From the NCBI RefSeq assembly GCF_036711975.1, contig NC_091966.1:36215501-36279500 (forward strand): a DNA stretch of 64,000 nucleotides. The letters run 5' to 3'. Source of the DNA: Onthophagus taurus (Eukaryota > Arthropoda > Insecta > Coleoptera > Scarabaeidae). Shown here in pieces: positions 1 through 11,400 of the stretch. The position numbers and the translations under genes were made by a program. Within the stretch, counting starts at the first letter, position 1. Each line of letters opens with the position of its first letter. The notes below the pieces were generated by a model that worked only from the letters and a program-made list of their open reading frames with translations, was not told the origin of the DNA and did no database searches.

Positions 1-1310
1 GGAAAAATATTAAGAAAAAAAATGTTTAAACAAAACTTGCATTTTCGTATAACCTAAAAGTGTCAAAAAAGATGCTAATTTAAAAATTCCTGGAAGGTGT
101 ATTTATTGAAATTAAGGAATGAAACTTATTCTAAATTAAAGCTCAAAGCTTTCTCTTTAAAATGATGTATAATAATTGTTGGGTTGGAATGGAAAAATAG
201 TGAGAAAAGAAATGTTGAAACAAAACTTACATTTTCGTATAACCTAAAAGTGTCAAAAAAGATGCTAATTTGAAAATTCCTGGAAGCCGTGTTTATTGAA
301 ATTAAGGAATGAGACTTATTCTAAATTAAAGCTCAAAGCTTTCTCTTTAAAATGATGTATAACAATTGTTGGGTTGGATCGGAAAAATATTAAGAAAAAA
401 AATGTTTAAACAAAACTTGCATTTTCGTATAACCTAAAAGTGTCAAAAAAGATGGTAATTTGAAAATGCCTGGAAGTTGTGTTTATTGAAATTAAGGAAT
501 GAGACTTATTTTAAATTAAAGCTCAAAGCTTTCTCTTTAAAATGATGTATAATAATTGTTGGGTTGGAATGGAAAAATAGTGAGAAAAGAAATGTTGAAA
601 CAAAACTTACATTTTCGTATAACCTAAAAGTGTCAAAAAAGATGCTAATTTGAAAATTCCTGGAAGCCGTGTTTATTGAAATTAAGGAATGAGACTTATT
701 CTAAATTAAAGCTCAAAGCTTTCTCTTTAAAATGATGTATAACAATTGTTGGGTTGGATCGGAAAAATATTAAGAAAAAAAATGTTTAAACAAAACTTGC
801 ATTTTCGTATAACCTAAAAGTGTCAAAAAAGATGGTAATTTGAAAATGCCTGGAAGTTGTGTTTATTGAAATTAAGGAATGAGACTTATTTTAAATTAAA
901 GCTCAAAGCTTTCTCTTTAAAATGATGTATAATAATTGTTGGGTTGGAATGGAAAAATAGTGAGAAAAGAAATGTTGAAACAAAACTTACATTTTCGTAT
1001 AACCTAAAAGTGTCAAAAAAGATGCTAATTTGAAAATTCCTGGAAGCCGTGTTTATTGAAATTAAGGAATGAGACTTATTCTAAATTAAAGCTCAAAGCT
1101 TTCTCTTTAAAATGATGTATAACAATTGTTGGGTTGGATCGGAAAAATATTAAGAAAAAAAATGTTTAAACAAAACTTGCATTTTCGTATAACCTAAAAG
1201 TGTCAAAAAAGATGGTAATTTGAAAATGCCTGGAAGTTGTGTTTATTGAAATTAAGGAATGAGACTTATTTTAAATTAAAGCTCAATGCTTTCTTTTTAA
1301 AATGATTTAA
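1..1310. repeat. 190-bp satellite in a 380-bp dimeric higher-order array
   Basis: Almost seven head-to-tail monomers begin at 1, 191, 381, 571, 761, 951 and 1141, each 190 bp. Two monomer types alternate. Type A starts GGAAAAATATTAAG and type B starts GGAAAAATAGTGAG. Copies of the same type are nearly identical, while A and B differ at many sites, so the recent amplification unit is the 380-bp AB dimer. The last A copy decays after about 1300. The array continues past the left edge. It lies downstream of the last visible REV3L exon. Confidence 0.97.
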
Positions 1311-1329
1311 AATGAGTGTTTAAAACTAC

Positions 1330-1347
1330 CGGTACTTTAAAGTACCG
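1330..1347. repeat. 18-bp perfect palindrome at the satellite edge
   Basis: CGGTACTTTAAAGTACCG is its own reverse complement. It lies just after the last satellite copy and just before the hairpin element at 1364. Its role is unknown. Confidence 0.8.
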
Positions 1348-1363
1348 TCGGGACACAAAGGGT

Positions 1364-1455
1364 TAAAGCCGTGTGTCCACTACCAAGTTTTCTTGCGGAA
1401 GTCACTTCTGGAAGCAACTTAAGCAAGAAAACTTGGTAGTGGACACACGGCTTTA
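1364..1455. mobile_element. Hairpin (foldback) MITE-like element
   Basis: Positions 1364-1396 and 1423-1455 are a perfect 33-bp inverted repeat with a 26-bp loop. The arm starts TAAAGCCGTGTGTCCACTAC. If the outer TA is a target duplication, the element is about 88 bp with Tc1/mariner-like integration. No coding capacity. The next 590 bp (1456-2045) show no exon on the minus strand that matches the missing REV3L C-terminus. Confidence 0.8.
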
Positions 1456-2045
1456 GATTATTGGAATGTTGTTTATTAAATAAATCAAAGTAAAGTTACT
1501 ATAGAAACAAATATAACAATGGACAAAATCCCAGCCCTATTAGTATTATGGTCACTTAATTTTTTTATAAATATTATTTTTCAACTATCATTTTCAACTA
1601 CATGAAAAATACTCAGAATTTAACGTAGAATCCATAAATGCAACAAAAATGGGGGGTTCCTATTTAAGATTATGTTAACTTAGGCATGGTATCTCAATTT
1701 TGGAACACCCCATTTCAATTCTATCTAAAAAAAGGCGCGTTAAAAACTATAACATAGATGTTCAAGCCTTTTTTCCGGAAGAATATACCCCCATTTTTTA
1801 TCGAAGTGATTCCATACTGTATGTACACAGTGTATATGTATATATCACGAATTTTAAAATAAATTAATAATTATTTGAATCATTCACATTAATCTTCCAT
1901 TCCCCTGTATACTCCGTTTTGTGAGCAACTGTACAAGTTTGACGTTATCAATATAACTTTAACATGTTATTTACTTACTTATTAGATCGATTGTAAATAT
2001 TTAACTATACCTGGTAAGCAACATAGTACAATAAAAGATACTTAC

Positions 2046-5000
2046 TTAGCTAATTCTAAAGCTGGAACACAAGCACCAGGTCGATAATAAGAAGCACCAC
2101 GATATTCTTTAGCGAACGTAAGATCTTGAATACTAACTCTTCCACTTAACAGTTTAGCAAACTGCCTTAAAACGTACTTCTTAATTAAACTAACATCCCG
2201 AGTATCAAATAAAAGCTTCAAACATTTCTCGAGCATTTTCGCCGAAGCTGGACAACCATCGCGACGGACAGTTTCGATTCCTTTAGCTAAAAATTCCGGT
2301 TCTTTTTGATCAACCGATTCGTACATATACCCAACGTAACGTTTTTTCGTTTGTAAGATGCAAGGTTGAAAAATTTTCTCTAATTTGAGTTTAACTGGGC
2401 TTGGATTGGAATTGGTAACAGCTTCGGCGATTTCCGCGCCGATTTTAAACGCGCATTCTTTAGATTTGCCCGGAACGAGTACGAAAAGTGAGTCTGTATC
2501 GCCATAAACGACTTTTGCGCCCCATTTTGATGTTTTTTCAACTAGTTGAATGGCTCGTTGTAAAGTTTCTCGTCCTTTACTTACTACGCTATCGCCTAAT
2601 TCAATACAGGGCATTCTCCCACTAAAATTAGCTGCTGTGTAACCATAAGTGACGTTTGCGATTAGTTTTAAACCCAATTGGCGTGCATCTAAGACTTTCG
2701 ATAAAACTTTATTTCCCGCGTTTTGTTTTAAAGATTTTTTGATCATTAATCGTGTGTCTAAGATTTCTTGCAACATCCTTGGTAATATACCCAATCTAAT
2801 CGATTTATTTACATAAGCGATTCCGCACGGGGAAATATTTAATTTTTCTTTATTTAAAAAATATTTTAAATATTTTCTTGACACCTTTAATTGATTTGCT
2901 CCAAACTCAAAGGGGGACGATTTTCCTAAATGTTCGATTCTACCCAAACATGTCGAAAAACAATAATTATAGGCGATAATCATCGATGGATATAAACTTT
3001 GAAAATCTAAAACGATAACGGGATCTGTGTAAAATTTTGATTCCGGTTCCATGATTAAAGGTAAAGATTCCGGGGCGCGCATTTTAGCCCGTTGTTGTTG
3101 ATTTGGTGAGACTGGAATGAAGTTTAGCGGTTTCGCTAAACGTAACATCATCGATTCAACTCGAAATTGCGATCCTCTTGATAAAACTTCGTAGAATTGA
3201 ATCCCGAAAAGTTTCGCTAATTCACTCGTTCGCCCAATTAAATCGAGTTGATCCATTATTTGTAAAACGGCACGCGTTTTATACGAATAATACTCAATTA
3301 CTCTGTTACGATAAACGGATGTTGGATGTTGTAACCAATTCGTTAAATCTTTATGTGAATACAATGGGATTCTGCGATGTAGAATATGATAAACAATATT
3401 TTCAAATGAATAACTTGTTAGGGCGATTTCATGGCGTAGAAGTCTCCAAAAATCGATTAAGATCCTTCCAGTTATCGTTAATTCTTCGTCATCTCCTCTT
3501 TTTCTTCGAGCGATATCCGGCGTTCTTGATAACGAAATGGTTAGATTTAATCCTAAAACGTATCCTCTATCGATTAAATAACCCCAAGAAAGCATTTCAA
3601 TTTCAAACCCAACAAAAACATCCGGATCTTTTTCTTTTACAAATTCCACAAATTCATTTATTAATTCCAATTCTGTATTGACCGGTTTTAAATTATATTT
3701 CGAATCGATTCCTTTTAAAATTGACAATTTCATTTTCGTCGGACTTGTTGGTAAAGAATTTATTATAAAACCACCTTTAGAAATGTTTTCGTTATCGTAC
3801 ATTGTAAATATAATCGCTTTGATTTGATCTAATTCGGGGTTGGGTTTGTATTCATTTCTTGTAATAACAACGACTTCGATTGAAAGAATCGTTAAATAAA
3901 GGTTTTCTTTTACAGCTTTTGCATCGTTTAAGTTATGAGAGGCTACTAAAAAATTGTTTTGGGTTGTTCCGGTAATTTCGTGTGAATTTGAATGTGTACT
4001 TGAGGATAAATTTTTTATTACGGTATCGTTACTTTTTAAGATTGTTGAATTTGGTAGAGTTTGAGTGTTTTTTAATTGGTCGTTAATTTCATTATTGCTC
4101 TTTTTCGACTCATCATTAAATTGATTTTGATCGCTATTTAAATGTAACTTAAAAATTGTTGAATTAGCATCAATTGGAGTGCACGGAGATAAACTTAAAG
4201 AATCGCAACTTTCCTCTCCATCCCTACCCGGACTATTAATCAAAAACATTCTTTTCTTTTCTTTTCCTTTTTCCTCATCGACCTCTTTTTTAATCGTTTT
4301 TTCCTTTAACCACTTCTCAACTTCTTTTCTAGTAGGAGGTAGTTTTCCGGGTGTTATTACAACGTTGCAATTTTTGCATGTTGATAATTTATATTCTAAA
4401 ATCTCTTTTGTACTCAACTTCTTATTATCAACTTGAAGAACTTGTAAGGTTTTCTTTTTTTGGCTCTCAATCCCTTCAAAATTTGTTTTGAAACTCGGTA
4501 AATCAACCACATTATTACTCGGAATTTTTAAAACTTTTCTGCCAACCTCTACGTTTCCGGTAACGTCATTTCGGTCGCTATAAAATGGTTCTTGATGTGT
4601 AATTTCTGGGATATTATAAGTTTCTAATGATTTTTCAATCATATCTCTTGAAGGTGGATTAAATTTTGGGGTGATTATTAAACTTTTTTCGTTCTTTTTG
4701 TTCAAATTTTGTGAGGTAGGTTTGTAAACACTCAAAATTGATGTATTTAATTTCTCAAATTTTCCGGAAATAATTTCGTTTACTGAGTCAGTGTTCATGT
4801 GTAAAGATGAAATTGTTTCATTTTTCGTTTTATCAACATCTTCTTGAGATGTTTCCGAATTTTCTGAAAAATTGTTAGCAACAACGCTTTCAATAACATT
4901 TTCTATAATAATATTTTGTTCTCTTTGATATGGGGTTATAACATCGCTACTGGAACTATGATTGCTATGTTGTGATAATTTTTTAAATTGCGGATCCATT

Positions 5001-5451
5001 TTTGATGATCCAGCTAAAGGTATAAATCTATTTTCAACATCGTATTGTTTAGCTGGATCTATTTTATGACAAATTGTAATTTCATCACTTGCAGGCGAAA
5101 ATAAATCATCGGAAAGTGAGGAATCATTTAAATTCGAATTATTTTTCTTAGGTGTAAGAGTATCATCTGAACTAACATCTTCTTGATCCGATCGATTTCC
5201 TCCAGCTCTTCCATCACTTTTCTCAATTATTTCGTTTACATCATTTTCGAGGGATTCATCTTGGTCTAAAGTAGTTTGACATAATTGAATGGGTAACACT
5301 TCTTTGTCACTTCCAATACTATTACTAGAAGACGAAGTGGTTGAATCACAATCAATATAAACTTTTTCATTGGCAACTTTCGAACGTTGAGCTTTAAAAC
5401 GACACGATAAATGTTCTTCGATGTGTGTTGTGTTCAAATTGTTTTCAGAAA
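2046..5451 (-). CDS. REV3L: REV3L exon 6: polymerase catalytic domain
   Basis: This exon holds the exonuclease-like and polymerase domains. Motif A DFQSLYPSMII is near 2975-3010, motif B KLIANVTYGY near 2640-2680, and motif C YGDTDS near 2490-2510 with both catalytic aspartates. KKRYVGYMYE and GIETVRRD are also present. Upstream are two short conserved segments, FNPPSR...QEPFYSDRND and LPPTRKEVEKWL, which match human REV3L just before the polymerase core. The exon ends in a canonical donor rather than a stop. The reading frame stays open up to about 5570, which allows alternative acceptors at 5452 or 5532. Confidence 0.95.
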
Positions 5452-8400
5452 CTTGAGTGAATGATAATTTTCGTCGGTGTTTGTATAAACTTTGTTTAGA
5501 CGCGGCGGTGTTTAGTGTTGATTGTGTGAGTCTGTAATAAAAGAAATTTTCGCGTTTATAAAAAGATTTTCATGTCACATCAAAAATGTTTCAACATTAC
5601 TAATAAATGTTGATTGTCTTATCTATAAATCTATAAATATCAATTATGTGCGTATTATTTTCAAACAAGAAGCACGAGAAACTCACGCTTTAACGTTGCT
5701 TATTTTATCCTGCGATTGAATTCTTGACAGTGCTAAAGTGAAAAAAATTTTCCTCAAATGAAACTAATTTTATGTAATTAGAAAAATGACAAGATTACCT
5801 GGTTTACCCACGGATTTTGTAGGTGAGGTATATTTAACTTTCAATGGGACGTATTTTGAGGTAGATTGGCTTGCAACAGGTTTTGTAACTTTTCTAACGG
5901 TTGTGATAACGTCTTCATCAGATGAAGAAGAATCGTTTGTTCCATCAAAATGAGCATATTGATTTATTGGGTATTTAAGCAAATCTGTAAACAAAAAGAA
6001 TGAAAATGTATATTTGTTTTCTAAAATCAATCTAAAACTATTGTTCTAATGTTCTAAAAAGTATTAAAAAAATCTTATAATATGTGTTCGTAACTCAAGT
6101 CTTTTAAGATCATAAGCTATTTAATTTTTAATGGCACATATACCATTAAAAGTTAATATAAATGTAAATATGAAATTCTTTATAAACTTCAAACACTCTA
6201 CTTCCTCCAATATGCCCAGAGAGCTCTCACACTACCAATAATTCACCCAATAATAATAATACTAGTAACACATTTTAGGTTAGTTTCAAATTTTCGGCAA
6301 GAAGAGTTAGTAAACAACCTCCCAAATTGTACTTAACTTGTACTCAAAAGTGTACCTACTATCAAGAAACATCAATTTGGGTTATCGCAGTATATAGGTG
6401 TTCCCATATAAGGTTCAGCTTGTACAATAATCGAAAACGACTAAAATCAGGGAAATCCAAGAATGATTCATTAACACATTACATTACACCCACTCAGGTG
6501 TACCGTTTGGTACGGTATATTGCCCAAAAGGACTCAATATCAGCTAATGCTAGAAAAGTTGTTGAGGCTTGTTCTGGAAAACCATCCACAACTGTGGTTC
6601 CAACGAGATGGAGTTAAGACATATACTGTAAGAGATGCAATTGCTTAGTTACAAGACATTTTTGGGGTCACGTAACAGTGACTTCAAATGGCCGCGTTTA
6701 ACTGTCTTAAGTGCTTCACACTGTTTTCTTTGAACGTATTTGAACGAATGAGTATAAATTAATAAGCCAGTGATTGCTAGCCTCTAATTTAATTTAGTAC
6801 TATTGTAGCACGTCCTTTGAGAGCATCAGTTATGTCAAATACAATAAAAACAGCTTCATTAATATATCTCGTATGGTGTTAGCAAGCACTGTTGTAACTT
6901 AGATATTTCCGCATCATAAAGCATAGAATACCATGTTAACTGCAAACTACCAACAATTCTGCTGTCCTACTCTTTGCTGTAATATGATTTATTTGATGAT
7001 TTATATGATAACATTATAGCACTCATTTGAAATAAATAACTTCAATCAGTGCTGTTTTTTCTAATTTTTCAAGTAGTGATCCACCACTACCTGTTTTAAC
7101 AAACGAAACTCTGATAACTAAGTTAGAGTTGGAGGAGAATTTTGAAAGCTGACCGATTTTCTGCTTGTGTGTGGTAGATGACGGCTGCTTTTTCATTCTA
7201 TCAGATTTTTCCGACGTGTGAGGCAATATGCGTCCTGATGGTCTTGTAGCTCTGCTACATGCAGTACGATGAGAGAATTGTAGACTCTGCCACAAGCGCG
7301 CATGGCGATCTTCAGGTCATCAGGTTGGATGTGGAATGGGTGGAGTGAAGAGTCAGTGAAACGCATATATGATGTTAAATGACAATAAAATTGCTGTGGA
7401 GTGGCTGAAAAGGCGTAAAAGAAGAAACGTGAAACTAAATGAGTAAGAAAAATTAACAAGGTGGTGAGGAATATTTTATTGGAGAAGAAATCTAAGAATG
7501 AAAGTGAGCAAAAATGCGTGTACATGAAGTAAAAGTATAAGAATGAAAAAGAGACATGGAATGGGAGATGGAGGACATTCGATTCCCTCCATCTCTCCTT
7601 CCATCGAATGGATAAGGATACATTTCGACGTATTATGTTGGAGTGTGCGAATACTAGGAGAGTTGAAAGGAGGTAAGAAATCAGGAGGAAAAGAGAATGT
7701 GGAGGAAATGTTAAGTTGGGAAACAATGCCAGATGGCCAAAGTGACTGAGACGAGTTTTAAAAGTCGAGGATGTATCCATAAAGAAACGTAGCTCTTGGG
7801 CTACGTTTGCAAAACAACTCTGAATGTGGTTAAACTCTGGGGCCCATGTGGCATATAGCTGGAGTAGGATTTAAAGAATTTTTAAGTTAATTTCACGAGA
7901 TGAGGAGGTTGAAGTCTAAGCCTAAATATTCAACAAATGTGTTGATATCCAATCCAACCCAAATTTATGCATGTTCGTATGTCCGTTTAATATGATATAA
8001 GCAATGAAAACAATTGATGATTGTTTATATTTAATTGTACAAATTAACTGTCTTACTTGTTCCATACATCATTAACCCTTAAAATTACAGAAACCTCGAG
8101 AAATTAGCGGAAGGGAGAGGAGGAAGCTCTGCACCCTACTTTGTGTTATCCTTGTATTGTCAGTTTGTGTGTAATTCTTGTTTTTGTACTCAGAAGTCTT
8201 AGTTAGTGCATACAATACGTTGTCTGTAATTTTGTATCTCAAAAAGTTGTGATAATTCATCACAGTAACCATGAAACTGACTTTAAAATACAATATAGTA
8301 TATATTTACCCAGAATTATCTTACTACAGGCTCCATTAAACGATAGATAGAACAATACGTATTGGATGTGATGTAGACCACCATACTTCTTTCTGTTTTA

Positions 8401-11400
8401 AGCATCTTCCACAAAATCTTTCTACAGTTTTTCAAGAAGTTGAAGATTTGTAGGATTTTCAGCGATATTCTTTTGACTCTCTTTTAAATTCTATAAAAGA
8501 AACTAAGTTGCTGCTAATGAAGTCCTATATACACCTTGAACCGCCTGGAATGTGTAGATAAATATTATTGATCATTACTGGGGCATATTCAGAAGAATGG
8601 AATAAATAAAAATTATTTCATACACATACTGAATTATTTTAGACATAACGAAGAGGTTATGGATATAATTTATATAATTTAGGTCTGCACCCTTTTCACT
8701 TTATTGATTCTACGTTTCACTTAATATAATAACAATAGTTATTGTCGTATATTTAGAACACCATTCGAATGCAGCGATTAAGAATCGTGTTTGCTATTTG
8801 CAATCTCCCCATTGTATAGTTGTCATCCTCTTTTTCCAACAAGAAGAAGTGACTGGAATCTCTTATTTGTCAGCTAATTATTTTATAAGATGACTCAATT
8901 CGATTGCTTCTTTCTTCCTCTTTCATAATAATGTGTAAGTATTGCTGTTTTTCCTCTGAATTAAACTATTCAGTTGTACTCGCGTTCATAATTTGTCTCT
9001 AATATTCGTCAGAGGTACATATAAGCTTATCTGATAACACCTCTGCCTCTTCCTGGTTGTTGGTGTCTTTCATCAGCTTCCTCATTCATATGATTGCTGT
9101 ACTAAAGAGCAGATTTTGCATTTGTGCCCAGCAACATCGTGAAAATGTGAATATATTAGAAGAATATGTTCCTTATTATTTTGTGGAGGTGACGATTAAT
9201 ATCTTCCTCGTACTGACATTGATTATCACTTCTATTAGATTTCTTGTACCCATACAATATCCAGTTTCTTTTCATCTATAAACGGCTCCAATTGTCATAA
9301 ATGAAATTGAACTGCCTTCAGCATTTATCAATTCGATATTTAGCGGAGTCATTAAGATAAGTACACTTCGCTGGACATGACATAAATGCCGTAAGTTCGT
9401 CAAAAAATAGTCATAAGTAAAGTATTAAATAGCGATTTTAAAGATTGATGTCAAATTTCAGATTTAAAGTTATGTTCAAATTGTTACACAACACCACAAA
9501 CATAAAGAAGAAGTTTTTATTATTTATAGAATAGATTGTTATTAAACTTTACTACTAGTGAGAGATTAAAATAAGTAAATTATATAAAAAGGAATTAAAA
9601 AAGGATTAATGTTACAACAAAAAAATACAACGAATTGTTAGCGACAATTGAAGAAAGTTAAAGAAAAAAAAAGAAAATTCTACAAAATAATCGTGCAGAT
9701 TTGAAAGTTACCTGGTTTTTTATCACTTGAAGCGTTTGGTTTAATATTTCCTCGCCCATAATTAAACATTTTAAATCTTGGGTAATTTAAACGATCGTCA
9801 ATATCTGTTCTTGTAGCAAACCCAAACAATTTAATTTCAGTTAAAGATGTATCTTTCGGTTTTCGTGAAGATATCTTCGCTTCTTTTTTAATGAATTTGG
9901 TAATATCTATATTACCGGGTATTTCTAAAGGTTTAAATTGCCTTTTATAAACTTTTTTTGTTGAAGAATTTTTATTTAAACCATTATTCTTATTAATAAG
10001 AAGTTTATTCTGCGGCGATTCTAATTTTTTAACTTCTTTCTTCAATGTTTCTTCCCCTACATTTTTGAATTGATTATTACATTTCTCTTGAGGTTTTAAC
10101 ATTTTATATGAACTTTTATTATCGTTTTTGGTTAAGTCAGTTTTCTTTGAATCTTTATTAATGCGTTGCCACAATTGTTGGTAATTCACAGTGAGATTAT
10201 TTTCATTTGTATGCCGTGTTTTTCGCGGAGATTCTATTCTTTTAATTTCTTTGTTCGATATTTTTCCTTCCCCTATATTTTTGATTTGATTATTGCATTT
10301 TCCTTGAGCTTGCAACAATTTATATGAATTTTTAGTACCGGTGCATTCCCACATCTGATGATTAATCACAGTGGAAGTATTCTGTGGAAGTTCTATTTTT
10401 TTAATTTCTTTCTTTGGTTTATTTTCTTCTCCTAAATTTTTGATTTGATTATTACATTTTTCTTCAACTTTCATCGTCCCACAACAAATTTCATTGTTCC
10501 CATTGACAATATTAGTTCTTTTTGAATCTTTATTAATGTGTTTCCTCATCTGATGATTAATTACAGCGGAAGTTTCGACATTATCTGCAACTCTTGTGTT
10601 TTTAGTAAATTTTTCTCCCACATTTTCTTCTTTAACTGATTTCTGATTATTTTCCAAGATGTTTTTCGTATTATTAGTCGCCATTTTAATAATTTCAATC
10701 AACTCATCAATCGTTCCTTCCAATTTATTTAAAGCTTCACTTTTCACTTTTGTATTACCAGCAAATTTTAAACTCTCCCCATTTTTATTTTCATTAATAA
10801 AAATGTTTTCTTCATTAATAACTTTTTCACGTTCATTTAAGTCATCATTATCATCACGTTTGATTTCAACTTGATTTTGTAGTATATGAACTTTTTCAAC
10901 ATTTTTTTCAAAAGTAATATCATTTTCATTAATCGATTTATTTTCTTCATAACAATTTTCAAATTCTTCTAAAACTAATCGTTGAAAATCCGAAAAATCA
11001 CTCATTGAATAATTTCCGGAGTGCGTCGATTGATTATTTCGCGGAAACACGGAGGATTGACGCATATTATATGTTTTCTTTAAAGGTAAAGTGTTGATAT
11101 CGATTCTTTGATTTTCATCCAACACCGTACAAGAATGCATTATTATTTGTTTTTTCGGTGGATTATTCGGATTTAAATCGTTCCAATTTGTATTTGGAAA
11201 ATTGTTCTCTTTATGTTGTAAAGTTGCAACATTAGTCTTTGGTAAATAAGAATACGGACGATTATTAGATTCAACAACTTTAAATTTTTGACTTGGATAT
11301 AATCCTGTTGAATAAGTAAAACAAGGATTATTGATTTTATTAGAAACCGTTGGTGATTTACAGAAAGAGTCTTCTAATAATGGAACATGTACTGTAATGG

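Noticed and set aside
1-1310. CRISPR-like regular repeats
   Set aside because: The units are contiguous 190-bp monomers without unique spacers, in an intron-bearing eukaryotic genome.
3178-4436. Plus-strand open frames of 85-167 codons over the REV3L catalytic exon
   Set aside because: They lie antisense to strongly conserved polymerase coding sequence and have no domains; they are frame shadows.
7193-7780. 195-codon minus-strand frame with hydrophobic stretches
   Set aside because: Low-complexity composition, no homology recognised, no supporting splice or start context; within a REV3L intron.
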